DNA of 64,000 nt from the NCBI RefSeq assembly GCF_018394335.1, contig NZ_CP074572.1, positions 1,736,001 through 1,800,000 on the forward strand. Direction: 5' to 3'. The translations under genes and the position numbers were made by a program. Shown one piece after another: positions 21,414 to 36,474 of this stretch. The notes below the pieces were generated by a model. That model searched no databases and was not told the origin of the DNA. It worked only from the letters and a program-made list of their open reading frames with translations. This DNA comes from Shewanella dokdonensis. Lineage in GTDB: Bacteria; Pseudomonadota; Gammaproteobacteria; Enterobacterales; Shewanellaceae. Position 1 is the stretch's first letter; each line of letters opens with the position of its first letter.

Positions 21414-22184
21414 TTATTTGATAATAAAACCGTATTTAACAAACACAGCTTTGGCTGCATCTGTCTTCAGATAATCATAAAATGCTTTGGCTGCTGTAGA
21501 AGGTTTGCTATTCACCAAGGCCAGCGGATAAGCAATCGCTTTATGACTGCTTTCTGGGAATACGGCTACAGTTTTTACTTCCTTAGACACCAGTGCATCA
21601 GTGGCATATACAATCCCCAACTGTGCTTCCCCACGTTCTACCAGCGCCAATGCTGCACGAACATTATTAGCGCGAGCCAGCAGCGGCTCAGCCTGTGCCC
21701 ACAGATTAAGATTTTCCAACGATTCTTTAGCATAACGGCCTGCTGGCACATGATCAGGATCTCCCACTGCCAAACGACTGTCAGCAACTGCGGCCTTCAG
21801 ATCCCAAGATGCAGAAATGGTGACATCTTTCACAGCGCTGTCTTTGGGCGCAATCAGCACCAAAGCATTGTGCAGTAATGTGACACGGCTGCTACTGTCT
21901 ACCGCCTTGTTCTCTACCAGATAATCCATCCATTTTTGGTTGGCAGACAAGAACAGTTCTGCTGGTGCCCCTTGGGCAATCTGCCGAGCCAACGTTGAAG
22001 AAGAAGCGAAAGAAAACACTGTTTCAGTGCCGTGTTCTTTATCGAAATTTTGACCAATATCCGTTAACGCATTAGTTAACGAGGCAGCAGCAAACACAGT
22101 TACTTTTTCTTTGGCACTGACCCCAAAGCTCAATACCAGCCCTAGCGCAGAGGCCAGCAATACACGCATCAGTGATTTCATCAT
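21414..22184 (-). CDS. modA: Periplasmic molybdate-binding protein
   Basis: Solute-binding protein of the molybdate importer. The 256-residue protein has an Ala-type signal peptide (about 1-24, ending VSAKEK), then VTVFAAASLTNALTDIGQNF, the start of the molybdate pocket with serine ligands in AAASLT, SSSTLARQIAQGAPAELFLSAN, and GDPDHVPAGRYAKESL. It is first in modABC and stops 12 bases before modB. The ModE operator lies 48-75 bases upstream of the start. Confidence 0.96.
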   Translation of the reverse strand: MMKSLMRVLLASALGLVLSFGVSAKEKVTVFAAASLTNALTDIGQNFDKEHGTETVFSFASSSTLARQIAQGAPAELFLSANQKWMDYLVENKAVDSSSRVTLLHNALVLIAPKDSAVKDVTISASWDLKAAVADSRLAVGDPDHVPAGRYAKESLENLNLWAQAEPLLARANNVRAALALVERGEAQLGIVYATDALVSKEVKTVAVFPESSHKAIAYPLALVNSKPSTAAKAFYDYLKTDAAKAVFVKYGFIIK

Positions 22185-22231
22185 TTTTCCCTTTTTATAA
22201 CAGCTGAAGTTAGGAGATTGTGTAAAACCTT

Positions 22232-22259
22232 ATCGTTATATACAACACTACATAGCGAT
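22232..22259. promoter_or_regulatory. ModE operator between modA and modE
   Basis: ATCGTTATATA, six bases, TACATAGCGAT. The pair forms an imperfect inverted repeat that agrees closely with the ModE consensus ATCGnTATATA-N6-TATATAnCGAT. It lies upstream of the modABC start, where molybdate-bound ModE represses transcription, and also upstream of divergent modE. Confidence 0.82.
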
Positions 22260-22352
22260 AAACAACACATTCCACAAGTTTCGTGATCCGAGGTGGTTTT
22301 TCGATCAGCTTTGAATGAAAATACACCTAACATTTGGCTGGTAATAACTTCA

Positions 22353-23132
22353 ATGAATCTTAAAGCCCTGCTAACACTCAATGATCAACAAAAGCTGTTT
22401 GCCAATCCCCGGCGCATCAAACTGCTATTACAAATCCGCGATACCGGTTCCATCAGCCAGGGCGCTCGGGAAGCTGGGATCAGCTATAAAGCTGCCTGGG
22501 ATGCCGTCAACGATATGAACCAACAAGCTGATGCAGCACTGGTCACCAGTGAAAAAGGCGGCAAAGGTGGCGGCGGGGCCCAGATTACCCCGTTTGGACA
22601 CCGCTTATTAAAGGTTTATGAGCTGATGGATCAAATGCAGGATATGGCATTAGAAGCCTTGCTCGATGATGCGGTACCCATGGACAACCTCTTAGAGCTA
22701 ATGGCCCATTTCTCGTTGAAAACCAGCGCCCGTAACCAGTTAACTGGCGAAATTGTTGCCTTACAGGGTGATACCCTCAGCGACAATGTATTGGTGCAAC
22801 TAACCAGTGGACAACAAGTACAAGCCGCCATTACTCATGCCAGTACCGGACGGCTAGGATTACAACCGGGTAAAAAAGTGCTGTTATTGGTCAAAGCTCC
22901 TGCCGTCTTGATCCATAAGCAAGCCGTAAACACTGGCAATTGTCTACAAGGACAATTGTTGGATATTAAGCGCAATGCAGATAAGAGCGAGATTACACTC
23001 GATATCGGTGCTGGTGAAAAAGTTTATGCGTCAGTTAACAACACCACTCTTACAGGGATTGAATTGCAATTAGGTGATTATTTTTATGCGGTTTTCAGTC
23101 CAGAAAATACCATCATCGCCACGATGAATTAA
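22353..23132 (+). CDS. modE: Molybdate-responsive transcriptional regulator
   Basis: Represses modABC when molybdate is bound. The 259-residue protein starts at ATG 22353, in an open frame that begins 60 bases upstream. Residues about 1-110 form a LysR-like winged helix with GSISQGAREAGISYKAAWDAVNDM. The C-terminal half contains two Mop repeats, beginning SARNQLTGEIVALQ and LLDIKRNADKSEITLDIGAG. The gene diverges from modA across the operator at 22232. A hairpin with no T tract (CAGTAGGG/CCCTACTG, 23155-23174) follows the stop. Confidence 0.95.
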   Translation: MNLKALLTLNDQQKLFANPRRIKLLLQIRDTGSISQGAREAGISYKAAWDAVNDMNQQADAALVTSEKGGKGGGGAQITPFGHRLLKVYELMDQMQDMALEALLDDAVPMDNLLELMAHFSLKTSARNQLTGEIVALQGDTLSDNVLVQLTSGQQVQAAITHASTGRLGLQPGKKVLLLVKAPAVLIHKQAVNTGNCLQGQLLDIKRNADKSEITLDIGAGEKVYASVNNTTLTGIELQLGDYFYAVFSPENTIIATMN

Positions 23133-23154
23133 TGGATTTTCCCCAAACATCCAA

Positions 23155-23174
23155 CAGTAGGGTTCTCCCTACTG
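23155..23174. repeat. Perfect inverted repeat after modE
   Basis: CAGTAGGG-TTCT-CCCTACTG, 20 bases downstream of the modE stop, in the modE/rrn convergent region. It could help end modE transcription or be Rho-associated structure; no T tract follows on either strand. Confidence 0.45.
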
Positions 23175-23281
23175 CGCGGGTGAGGGCAACGCTATTTCTA
23201 CCAAATGTTTCATCTACCAAGCCACATATCCTGCTTAACGATATCGTGCCAACGGTATTTAGGACTGATCGCTGGAAAGCA

Positions 23282-23312
23282 AAAAGGCCTCAGTATTCAC
23301 TGAGGCCTTCGC
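23282..23312 (-). terminator. rRNA operon terminator
   Basis: Stem AAGGCCTCAGT / ACTGAGGCCTT with five T on the minus-strand side, 10-40 bases beyond the 5S gene. It is convergent with modE and could also serve it. Confidence 0.9.
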
Positions 23313-23321
23313 TTTAAATAG

Positions 23322-23441
23322 GCGCTTGGCGATGACCTACTCTCACATGGGGAGACCCCACACTACCATCGGCGCGATTGTGTTTCACTTCTGAGTTCGG
23401 GATGGAGTCAGGTGGGACCACAATGCTATTGTCACCAAGCA
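23322..23441 (-). rRNA. rrf: 5S ribosomal RNA
   Basis: The minus-strand sequence starts TGCTTGGTGACAATAGC, includes CCCACCTGACTCCATCCCG and CGAACTCAGAAGTGAAA, and ends TCGCCAAGCGCC. About 120 bases. Ends are approximate. No tRNA lies between 23S and 5S or after 5S. Confidence 0.95.
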
Positions 23442-23535
23442 AATTCGGTCAATTCGGAAAGCTGCTTTCGTTCTCTTACTTCAATCAAGCTTTGTAATTC
23501 ACTCAAGCTTCTTTGAAACCCATCTGGGTTGTATG

Positions 23536-26416
<2,881 letters not shown>

Positions 26417-26681
26417 CATACAACCCGGATGAGTTTCCTCTACCGAATCGTATCAACGACCCATATTGGTTTTTCTTTCGCCTTGATGTGTTTCATCGCT
26501 GAAACACTAGAATCACAAAACACTTGATTGAAGTATTTTGAGAACTCATTTCGATTAAATATCGCTATTTAATCTCTACTATCAGCTTTCCAAATTGTTA
26601 AAGAACAAACATCACTTCCGTAATGCCGGTTTGAGACAAACCTATCTGTGTGAACACTCACAACAAATTTCATCGTTTAGG
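26417..26681 (-). other. 16S-23S spacer without tRNA
   Basis: About 265 bases. The tRNA-Ile/Ala or tRNA-Glu genes common in gammaproteobacterial rrn spacers were looked for and are absent. A boxA-like stretch (TGTTCTTTAACAATTTGG on the minus strand at about 26604-26587) fits ribosomal antitermination. The short length suggests one of several rrn copies of a tRNA-less class. Confidence 0.7.
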
Positions 26682-28222
<1,541 letters not shown>

Positions 28223-28333
28223 AAAGTTTTGACTCTAATGAATGACTGTTCTATTCGAACACTCTTCAGTGAGTTTTAAATCGTTTTGCGATTTCATTCA
28301 CTGCGAGTGCCCACACAGATTTGCTTGTCTCAT

Positions 28334-28372
28334 CAATTGTTAAAGAGCGTTGCTCGGGGTTCTCTCCGAGCA
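28334..28372 (-). promoter_or_regulatory. rRNA leader antitermination signals (boxB-like hairpin, boxA)
   Basis: In transcription order a hairpin TGCTCGG / CCGAGCA at 28372-28351 is followed by boxA-like GCTCTTTAACAATTG at 28348-28334, the boxB-boxA order of gammaproteobacterial rrn leaders that bind the Nus complex. Confidence 0.65.
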
Positions 28373-28505
28373 GGGAGGTGCATTCTACACCACCCCAACT
28401 TGGCGTCAAGTGGCTTGCGCCAATCTTTTTCGCCCAGACAAATCAGCGTCTCCGCCTTGCCTATGCACCGCCAGCGCTTCGCTGTTGCCGTGTCAGTGGG
28501 TGCGC

Positions 28506-28533
28506 ATTATAGGGAGCTTAATCTTTTGTGCAA
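28506..28533 (-). promoter_or_regulatory. rRNA operon promoter P1
   Basis: TTGCAC (28533-28528), 16-base spacer, TATAAT (28511-28506), followed by the GC-rich discriminator GCGCACC typical of stringently controlled rrn promoters. AT-rich sequence upstream could act as an UP element. The transcription start would be near 28499. Confidence 0.8.
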
Positions 28534-28653
28534 GTACCAATTTACAAGAAAATAGCGATTTTTATCTGTTTGCCCACTATTTCGCCCAAGGAGTGATTTT
28601 TTGTCCGTATAATGGTGAAAACAGCAGCAAACTTGAGATGGAACGATCTGATA

Positions 28654-29208
28654 ATGACAAATTTAAGACCTTACCAAGGCATTACTCCTAGGCTTGGGCA
28701 GCGCGTATATATTGATGAGGCCTGTGTCCTGGTCGGAGACATTACCCTTGGTGACGATGCCAGTATCTGGCCGTTGGTCGCTGCAAGAGGCGATGTTAAT
28801 CGCATTATCATTGGTCAGCGCAGTAATATTCAGGATGGCTCGGTGCTCCATGTTACCCGCCGTTCAACGAACAATCCTGAGGGTTATCCACTTATCATTG
28901 GTGATGATGTCACGGTTGGCCATAAGGCGATGCTGCACGGCTGTACCATAGGCAACAGGGTACTGGTCGGCATGGGCGCGATTATTCTGGATAATGTGGT
29001 GGTGGAAGATGATGTGATTATTGGGGCTGGCTCTGTAGTTCCGCCGGGGAAACGCTTGCAGGCGGGATACTTGTATATGGGCAACCCGGTTCGCCAGGCC
29101 AGAGTTTTGTCTGAACAGGAACTCAAATTTTTGCCGGCATCCGCTGATAACTATGTGCGTCTGAAACAGGAATATCTGCAACAGTATGAAGCAGGGGAAA
29201 AGCGCTAG
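28654..29208 (+). CDS. Gamma-carbonic anhydrase family protein (YrdA-like)
   Basis: Left-handed beta-helix trimeric protein with zinc-ligand histidines in LHVTRR, GHKAMLHGC, as seen in the gamma carbonic anhydrase/CaiE/YrdA family. The 184-residue protein has hexapeptide repeats throughout (for example VLVGDITLGDDASIW). Enzyme activity in this subgroup is often unproven, so a cautious family name is used. Start ATG 28654 begins the conserved N-terminus; an earlier start would extend into the rrn promoter region. Stop overlaps the convergent DUF1488 gene by four bases. Confidence 0.88.
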   Translation: MTNLRPYQGITPRLGQRVYIDEACVLVGDITLGDDASIWPLVAARGDVNRIIIGQRSNIQDGSVLHVTRRSTNNPEGYPLIIGDDVTVGHKAMLHGCTIGNRVLVGMGAIILDNVVVEDDVIIGAGSVVPPGKRLQAGYLYMGNPVRQARVLSEQELKFLPASADNYVRLKQEYLQQYEAGEKR

Positions 29209-29468
29209 CCGATGCTAATATTGCCCTGACAGTCAAAGGCTTCTTCAGTTATCAGCGCTTCGGCCATTTCTTCCAAGTCAAAGCGCTGTAGTTCAAACAC
29301 CTTAATAGTGTCATCTTCACTAACTAATTGCGGCGCAGAAAATTGCTGTAGATAACGACGTGAGACCTGACATCTGATGAGGTTTCCCTGTTGTTGGGCA
29401 GTAAACTCTACCACCTCCAGTTCCGCGACCCAGCGCACCAGTTCATTGAAAATCACCGATTGGTTCAT
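29205..29468 (-). CDS. DUF1488 family protein
   Basis: An 87-residue protein of unknown function beginning [32 protein letters not shown] and ending [13 protein letters not shown]1488 proteins accompany aroE in Shewanella and Vibrio relatives. Its start overlaps the aroE stop by four bases, so it is probably cotranscribed and translationally coupled downstream of aroE. No catalytic motif is recognisable. Confidence 0.82.
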   Translation of the reverse strand: MNQSVIFNELVRWVAELEVVEFTAQQQGNLIRCQVSRRYLQQFSAPQLVSEDDTIKVFELQRFDLEEMAEALITEEAFDCQGNISIG

Positions 29469-30286
29469 GCTGTATGCTCATCCGCCAACTGTTGTCTTAG
29501 CTGTTGCAGTACAGCTTCGACTTGTGGCATCACGCCTCGCCATAAGTAAAAACTATATGCGGCCTGCCCGACCAGCATGCCCAAGCCATCGATTGCCTGA
29601 GTCGCGCCGTTAGCTTGGCACCACAGGTTAAATGCTGTTGGTGCGGTGCCGTACATCATGTCATAGCAAAATGCTTGGCTAACGACGCCGCTTGGAATGG
29701 CTGGTACACTCCCAGACAAGCTGGCAGAAGTGGAATTAATCACAACGTCATAAACGCCAACCAATTGCTCAGCACGCACCGCGTGCACTTTTTCTGAGTG
29801 CAATGCCGCCAAAACCTCAGCCTTGCTGAGGGTACGATTGCAGATATCAATTTGGGCAACACCCGCCGCCAGCAGAGGTAACAGACAACCACGAGCAGCG
29901 CCACCTGCACCTAGCAGCAACACTTTTTTATCCAACAAGGATATAAAACGTTGTAAATCAGTGACTAAGCCAATGCCATCGGTATTGTCACCGCGGATCC
30001 GCCCATCTGCCAGCTTGATGAGCGTATTCACTGCACCGGCCATTTGTGCCGCATCACTCAGTTCATCACACATGCGATATGCTTGCTCTTTAAACGGTAC
30101 GGTCACATTCGCCCCACAGCCACCAGCGGTAAAAAACTGTTTGGCAGTGCCAACAAAGTCGTCTAACGGCACCAAGGCCGCCTCATAACTCATATCGGTA
30201 TTACTCTGCTTAGCAAACGCCTGATGGATCAAAGGGGATTTACTGTGCTTAATAGGATTGCCGAAAACGACATATTGATCTGTCAT
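29465..30286 (-). CDS. aroE: Shikimate 5-dehydrogenase (NADP+)
   Basis: Reduces 3-dehydroshikimate to shikimate in chorismate and aromatic amino-acid synthesis. The 273-residue protein has the substrate pocket segments [15 protein letters not shown] and [11 protein letters not shown] (catalytic Lys), GDNTDGIG, the nucleotide motif [10 protein letters not shown], and a C-terminal [19 protein letters not shown]. Divergent from the truncated globin gene, about 115 bases apart. It heads an aroE-DUF1488 pair on the minus strand. Confidence 0.97.
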   Translation of the reverse strand: MTDQYVVFGNPIKHSKSPLIHQAFAKQSNTDMSYEAALVPLDDFVGTAKQFFTAGGCGANVTVPFKEQAYRMCDELSDAAQMAGAVNTLIKLADGRIRGDNTDGIGLVTDLQRFISLLDKKVLLLGAGGAARGCLLPLLAAGVAQIDICNRTLSKAEVLAALHSEKVHAVRAEQLVGVYDVVINSTSASLSGSVPAIPSGVVSQAFCYDMMYGTAPTAFNLWCQANGATQAIDGLGMLVGQAAYSFYLWRGVMPQVEAVLQQLRQQLADEHTA

Positions 30287-30402
30287 GATACGGGATTAAC
30301 AACGGATGATTGTTGCAGTGTACCCTTGAATGACTTTAGGCAGCAATCGCGACCAAGCCGAGACTGTGTATACTGACAGCGAAGTAACAACGTGAGATAG
30401 CG

Positions 30403-30831
30403 ATGAACTGGATTAAAAAGATACTTGGCCGTGAAAATACTGACAGAGACCCGGCACAATCTAACGCCTATGATTTGATTGGAGGTGACAAAACTATTCG
30501 TGCCATCGCCAAGCATTTTTATCAAACGATGCAGCAGCGCGAAGATACTCAACAACTACTGGCAATTCACCCCCATCCGTTATCGCAATCAGAACAAAAA
30601 CTATATGAATTTCTTAGCGGTTGGCTTGGTGGGCCACAACTGTTCCAACAAAAATATGGCAATCCGATGCTGAGAGCACGGCATATGAATTTTGCCATTG
30701 ATGACAATATGCGTGATCAATGGCTGCTTTGTATGAAAGTGGCACTGGAACAATCGGTCAAAAAGCCTGAACACCAACATGTGATTTATCAGGCAATAGC
30801 TCAATTGGCCGACCATATGCGTAACCAATAA
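30403..30831 (+). CDS. Group II truncated haemoglobin (TrHb2)
   Basis: Small haem protein thought to bind O2, NO or related ligands. The 142-residue protein has B10 Tyr40 (KHFYQTM), the proximal histidine His94 (RARHMNF) and Trp107 at G8 (DQWLLCM), which define group II. An N-terminal extension of about 20 residues precedes the globin fold. It is transcribed alone, and its stop codon lies in the terminator stem at 30823-30853. NO detoxification is the likeliest role but is not shown by the sequence. Confidence 0.88.
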   Translation: MNWIKKILGRENTDRDPAQSNAYDLIGGDKTIRAIAKHFYQTMQQREDTQQLLAIHPHPLSQSEQKLYEFLSGWLGGPQLFQQKYGNPMLRARHMNFAIDDNMRDQWLLCMKVALEQSVKKPEHQHVIYQAIAQLADHMRNQ

Positions 30832-30859
30832 CCTTTGAATTAGATTATTGGTTAGTTTT
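30823..30859 (+). terminator. Terminator of the truncated haemoglobin gene
   Basis: Stem AACCAATAA / TTATTGGTT with a 13-base loop, then AGTTTTA. The stop codon TAA forms part of the left arm. Confidence 0.65.
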
Positions 30860-30868
30860 ACCAAACAA

Positions 30869-31792
<924 letters not shown>

Positions 31793-31800
31793 TTAATGGT

Positions 31801-32364
31801 TTATCCCTGTCGCAACACCTTACCGCTGCGAATATCAATAATGGTTGATGGTTGGCGCTGTTCACCTAGCGGCCCCGAGATTAACGCATCCAGCTTGCCA
31901 TCAAATGTCTGTAAGATCTCTGCGGCGGTGACCGCTGGGGCTTCACCAGCGAGATTGGCACTGGTCGAAATAATCGGCTTATTCACTAAATCACAGAGTT
32001 CCCGAACCAGCGGATGCGCCGACACCCGCACAGCACAAGTATCAAACTGACCACGGACAAACTTTGATAAAGAGGCTCTGACCGGCATGATAAAAGTAAA
32101 AGGGCCGGGCCATTTAGCAAAAGCGCTGGCTAGCTGCGCCTCGGTTACTTGCGTTGCATCAATATAAGGGCGCAACTGTGCAAAATTACTAGCCACCATA
32201 ATCAGCCCTTTCTGCCACGGCCGCTGCTTAATCTCCAAAATACGCTGCACCGCAGCTTCATTGTCAGGATCACAACCTAAGCCATAGACGGCTTCTGTGG
32301 GATAAGCGATTACACCACCGCGCAGTAAAATCTCTTTACTGGCGGATGCCGGTATTTGCAACAT
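31801..32364 (-). CDS. tsaC: L-threonylcarbamoyladenylate synthase, short form
   Basis: Makes threonylcarbamoyl-AMP from threonine, bicarbonate and ATP for t6A37 of tRNA. The 187-residue protein has the YrdC domain only: [20 protein letters not shown], the [10 protein letters not shown] substrate segment, and [14 protein letters not shown]. It lacks the C-terminal Sua5 extension, as expected of TsaC. Start was set at MLQIPAS; an ATG 3 bases earlier and one 18 bases earlier are alternatives. Lies between the zinc-finger gene and hemF. Confidence 0.93.
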   Translation of the reverse strand: MLQIPASASKEILLRGGVIAYPTEAVYGLGCDPDNEAAVQRILEIKQRPWQKGLIMVASNFAQLRPYIDATQVTEAQLASAFAKWPGPFTFIMPVRASLSKFVRGQFDTCAVRVSAHPLVRELCDLVNKPIISTSANLAGEAPAVTAAEILQTFDGKLDALISGPLGEQRQPSTIIDIRSGKVLRQG

Positions 32365-32467
32365 CATTATACCTTTACACACAAGATGCTAATGGCGGCT
32401 AATGCCGTCGAGGGACTGAGAATTATAGCGATATCAATGACCGGCACCAACCATTGTTTGACACAGA

Positions 32468-33031
32468 TCACAAAAGCTTTTTGAAGCTACAATTTTTTTG
32501 TGGGCACTCTAGCCGCACGCCGCCAGCACCACGCCGTTCGACTAAGATAGCAAAACCACATTCGGGGCATGTCTCGGCTCGCGGCGGATAGTTCACCAAA
32601 TATTTGCAGTTAGGGTAATCGCTACAGGCGTAAAAGGTTTTACCAAAGCGACTGGTTCTCGACTCCAACTTGCCATGATGGCATTGCGGACAGGTAACCG
32701 CTGGTTGTGTCGGTTGCTGATCATGTTTTTCGATGTGTTTACATTCAGGGTAACGGGTACATCCAATAAAGATACCAAAGCGTCCGGATTTCACCGCCAA
32801 TTCTGCGCCACATTCAGGGCAGACTGAACCCGGGAGCGGCTGCGATTCGATGGCTTCATGCTGCACCAAGGGCCGGTTATAATCACAACTCGGATAATTA
32901 CTGCACCCCAAAAAACTGCCATGTTTGCTATGACGAATATGCAACTCAGCCCCGCACTTGGGACAAACTTCATATTCGCGTTCTAGCGCGTGTTCCCGAG
33001 TATTGAACAGTTGCTGGTCAATTTTGGCCAT
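32468..33031 (-). CDS. Topoisomerase-like C4 zinc-finger DNA-binding protein (YrdD-like)
   Basis: The 187-residue protein has four zinc-binding modules of the topoisomerase I C-terminal type: CPKC...CSNYPSC, CPEC...CTRYPEC, CPQC...CSDYPNC and CPEC...CPQKNC. No topoisomerase catalytic domain is present, so it is a zinc-ribbon protein rather than an enzyme. A single-stranded nucleic-acid binding role is plausible from the topA fingers. It lies between smg and tsaC, and a terminator separates it from smg. Confidence 0.88.
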   Translation of the reverse strand: MAKIDQQLFNTREHALEREYEVCPKCGAELHIRHSKHGSFLGCSNYPSCDYNRPLVQHEAIESQPLPGSVCPECGAELAVKSGRFGIFIGCTRYPECKHIEKHDQQPTQPAVTCPQCHHGKLESRTSRFGKTFYACSDYPNCKYLVNYPPRAETCPECGFAILVERRGAGGVRLECPQKNCSFKKLL

Positions 33032-33096
33032 AAATTATTCGCTCACTAACTCACAATGGGTTAATCATACCACGTCATCCACAAGGATTTCGGACA

Positions 33097-33125
33097 TCAA
33101 AAAAGAGGCATTGCGCCTCTTTCTT
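33097..33125 (-). terminator. Terminator after smg
   Basis: Minus-strand stem AAGAGGC / GCCTCTT with a five-base loop, followed by six T, between smg and the zinc-finger gene. Confidence 0.8.
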
Positions 33126-33136
33126 CAACCGCTGAT

Positions 33137-33610
33137 TTAGGAATGTAATCGCCCATCCGGTTGTTCAAATATCAGATCCTCCATCTGCGCATAGGCAGAT
33201 TCGTTACCAGGCACATTGAACAGCACCATCAGGATCACCCATTTAAGATCTTCGAGTACCAAAGATGAATCATCTAGCTCCATCACTCGGTCGATAACCA
33301 TTTCGCGGGTATTGAAATTGAGCACGCCAATCTCTTCCAAGAACAACAGGAAACCGCGACATTCCACATCCAGTTTGTCGATTTCTTCTTTGGTGTAAAT
33401 CCGGAAAGAGTAACTGTCATTGGTTCTGACATAAGGTGTATCACTTTCCTGCAGAGCAGCTAAACGCTCAAGCCAGCTGAGTGCTTTGAGGATTTCTGAC
33501 TGATGAAAACCTGCACGAGTCAGTTCTTTGGTCAACTCATCTTCGTCGACCATCAGTTCAACTTCACTATGAACATAGTTTTCAAACAGATACATGAGGA
33601 TATCAAACAT
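33137..33610 (-). CDS. smg: Smg (DUF494) family protein
   Basis: A 157-residue acidic protein of unknown function, conserved beside dprA in gammaproteobacteria. It begins [18 protein letters not shown] and includes [25 protein letters not shown]. Its start is two bases after the dprA stop, so it is cotranscribed with lysM-dprA. No catalytic motif is recognisable. Confidence 0.93.
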   Translation of the reverse strand: MFDILMYLFENYVHSEVELMVDEDELTKELTRAGFHQSEILKALSWLERLAALQESDTPYVRTNDSYSFRIYTKEEIDKLDVECRGFLLFLEEIGVLNFNTREMVIDRVMELDDSSLVLEDLKWVILMVLFNVPGNESAYAQMEDLIFEQPDGRLHS

Positions 33611-33612
33611 GG

Positions 33613-34713
33613 CTAGTTCCTCTTGAGTCTAACGTAACCACCGGGTACTGCGGCAACCCAACCTTGTAATTCAAGTTCAAGCAATTGTTCCAACACCAGA
33701 TCCAACGTTATACCGCTCTGTTCAACCACAACATCAAGTGGTGTGGTCTCATACCCTACACTAGCTAACAGCGTTTTAAATGGCAACTGCGAGTTGTGTT
33801 CTGTTTGTAACGGAACATAACTCGGTAGTGCTTGCAGATGACTCTGCAACAACGGCGACAGCTCTTCTATTATATCGGCCAGTGACTCTACAAGCTTTGC
33901 CCCATTTTTAATTAAATCGTGGCATCCTTGATGATCACCACTGAGCACAGCGCCAGGAATGGCAAACACTTCGCGCCCTTGTTCCATGGCCGTTCTGGCA
34001 CTGATCAGAGAACCACTGCGGCGTCTGGCCTCAACCACTAGGGTTCCCAGCGCGAGGCCGCTGATTATACGGTTTCGTTTAGGAAAATTCCCAGCAAATG
34101 CTGTGACCTCGGGCCAAAATTCGCTGATTACTGCACCATGCTGTTGAATATCTTCGTAAAGTTGCCGATGGCGTTTGGGGTAAATTTGTTCGATACCGGT
34201 TCCGAGTACCGCTACCGTCTGGCCACTGTGGCTTAATGCCCCTTTATGAGCAGCACCATCAATACCTGCCGCCATACCACTGACAACAGCAAGCCCGATA
34301 CTATCCAATTCCGCCGCAAACTGAAACGCTAGTGATAAACCACCATGGCTGGCAGCACGACTGCCCACAATAGCCACAGATGGACGTAATAACGTCTCGG
34401 GATGGCCTTTGATAAACAGTATTGAAGGAGGATCGGCAATTTGCTGTAACAGCGGTGGATATAATGGGTCAGCGCGGCAAATGAGGTGATGATGTGACGC
34501 TTGCTGCTGCCATAGCTGCGCCATTTCAACCTTGCGCCAGACGGCCGCGGTTAGTGGCACTGGCAGCGTTAATGACAAAGACTTGGGTTCATGTTCCAGT
34601 CTTTGCCGTAACTCTGACACATCCATGTGTTCAAGCAGTTGTCCAATCCGTAGCGGGCCAAGCCCGGATACTGCACTGACAAACAACCAGTCGACCAGAG
34701 ACTCGTCTGTCAT
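33613..34713 (-). CDS. dprA: DNA-processing protein A
   Basis: Loads RecA on incoming single-stranded DNA during natural transformation and is also kept in non-transformable bacteria. The 366-residue protein has the extended Rossmann fold with [34 protein letters not shown], and [32 protein letters not shown] and a C-terminal winged-helix-like segment follow. Overlaps the lysM stop by four bases and is followed by smg. Presence alone does not show competence. Confidence 0.95.
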   Translation of the reverse strand: MTDESLVDWLFVSAVSGLGPLRIGQLLEHMDVSELRQRLEHEPKSLSLTLPVPLTAAVWRKVEMAQLWQQQASHHHLICRADPLYPPLLQQIADPPSILFIKGHPETLLRPSVAIVGSRAASHGGLSLAFQFAAELDSIGLAVVSGMAAGIDGAAHKGALSHSGQTVAVLGTGIEQIYPKRHRQLYEDIQQHGAVISEFWPEVTAFAGNFPKRNRIISGLALGTLVVEARRRSGSLISARTAMEQGREVFAIPGAVLSGDHQGCHDLIKNGAKLVESLADIIEELSPLLQSHLQALPSYVPLQTEHNSQLPFKTLLASVGYETTPLDVVVEQSGITLDLVLEQLLELELQGWVAAVPGGYVRLKRN

Positions 34714-35796
34714 TCCCCTTTCAGTATGGTCACAGGTTTGGTGAGAATATCCCCCACCCGCACTGGACGCTTATCCACCAAGATCAGCCCCATGCTGGTC
34801 TTGTCGAAAACCTTAAACACCAATAGTTGACCGCGATAAAGATTTGGCAGTTTTACCGCGCTATCACTATCCATGGCAGCCAATAGCTTGTCATAGGCAG
34901 ACTGCTCACCAGGCAGCACGGGGATATTATCATTGCCAATGACCACTTCATCTCCGGGCTTAAAAATAGTAAATACCTGCCCGGTTTCCACGCCATCTTT
35001 GCGACCCCGGTCGATATAGGCGATATCAAACTTGCCCATTTCGCGGATATCTTTTTCAGATGCCATGACTTTGGCGCCAGAGACAGTGCCAGCACGCGGC
35101 ATCAGGTAAGCGGACATGAACGCATCATCTTCAACAGAGAAAGCCCGAAAACCCGCTTTAGTTTCGCGGAAATTATTCAGTAATAAAACTTTAGAAACAT
35201 CACCCGACTCTGTCACCCGGCCAGTCGCGGTAAGAATAGCTTCCTGTCCTAACGCATCACCACTGGTGTCATCCTCAAATTTACGGCCAGGCTGATAAAT
35301 GCCCAATTTAGTGCCTGCGGGAAGATTACCGCGAATATAAATAACATTGTCTGCTACGTGATGCTTGGACGGGCTTTCTCCACCCAAAACCATCGGCTGT
35401 TGTTGCAACCACTCAGCATCAACAATACGATTTTGCACCAGATACGGTTCAATTAACGCCAAATCCACCAGCGGAATCGCGCCACCTTTAGATTTAATGC
35501 GCCCCTCAGGACTGTTGCGTACAAAAGGCTTGTTGACTAACCGCGGTTCACCATCAATGAATACCAATGTCAGGTGATCGCCTGGATAAATCAGATGAGG
35601 ATTAGCAATTTGCGGATTGGCCCCCACAATTTTGGCCAACGCCAAGGATCTTTCAGGAACATCGCCGAAATGTCCCATAATGTATCGCCTTTTTCACCAC
35701 ATATGTGTCGGGATGCCCGGCTTTTAGGGTTAAAACATCCGCGTATACCCAAGAACACATCAGTGACAGTAACGCAAAAAAAGTAAACCTTTTCAT
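34710..35796 (-). CDS. LysM-domain protein upstream of dprA, two frame lesions
   Basis: Exported protein with an N-terminal signal peptide (ATG 35796, [20 protein letters not shown]) and a LysM peptidoglycan-binding motif reading [13 protein letters not shown] in restored frame. A long C-terminal region of unknown role follows. Two lesions interrupt the LysM segment: the T runs at 35690-35694 and 35630-35633 on the plus strand are each one base short. With both corrected the gene encodes 362 residues. The gene is divergent from def by about 145 bases and overlaps dprA by four bases. The equivalent locus exists in other Shewanella and Vibrio as a conserved lysM-dprA-smg cluster. Confidence 0.87.
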
Positions 35797-35940
35797 GGGC
35801 CCATCCGTATGGTGTGGCTCAAAATATGATTAATAATGAGCTTTTTCTGTTATTGACAGCCGCTAAGGATTAAAATTACGCATTAGCACGAACATTATAA
35901 CCAACTCGCGTGGTTTTAACACAATTGTTACGAGTTACCT

Positions 35941-36461
35941 ATGGCTTTGTTAAATGTACTAAGATTCCCCGATGAACGACTGCGAACGATCGCCGAACCT
36001 GTGACTGAATTTAACGCAGCACTACAGCAACAGATCGACGATATGTTCGAAACTATGCATACCGAAAAAGGTATTGGCTTGGCGGCCACCCAAGTAGATT
36101 TCCATAAACAACTGATTGTGATGGATCTACAAGACGAAGTGGCCCGCCCACAAGTGTTTATCAATCCCAAAATCATCAGTGCTAGCGGTGATTTCTGCAA
36201 TGAAGAAGGCTGTCTGTCTGTACCGGGGATCTATGCCAAGGTCGACAGAGCAGAATTTGTGACCGTAACAGCGCTGGATCGTGACGGTAATGAATTTACC
36301 GTTGACGCCGATGGTTTGTTTGCTATCTGTATCCAACACGAAATGGATCACCTGAAAGGTAAGTTGTTTGTCGATTACCTGTCACAGCTGAAGCGTCAGC
36401 GCATCAGGCAGAAACTCGAAAAAACAGCCCGTCAGGAAGCCAAGCCAGGCCTGACCTTTAA
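35941..36461 (+). CDS. def: Peptide deformylase, apparent read-through into fmt
   Basis: Removes formyl from the initiator methionine of new proteins. Motifs [18 protein letters not shown] (metal Cys) and [12 protein letters not shown] (HEMDH metal site) are all present. As written there is no stop before fmt, giving a def-fmt fusion of 533 codons. One missing base upstream of 36455, in the A run at 36419-36424 or the GGCC at 36448-36451, would restore a TAA at 36459-36461. That gives 173 residues (family norm about 170) and a 13-base gap to the fmt ATG. That layout is the canonical one, so a real fusion is less likely. Confidence 0.9.
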
Positions 36462-36474
36462 TCAAACGGGAATT

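Noticed and set aside
23132..23317. A 61-codon open frame after modE
   Set aside because: It runs through the rrn terminator stem and resembles no family.
26417..26681. tRNA genes in the 16S-23S spacer
   Set aside because: No cloverleaf-like sequence or CCA-end pattern of tRNA-Ile, -Ala or -Glu was seen on the minus strand.
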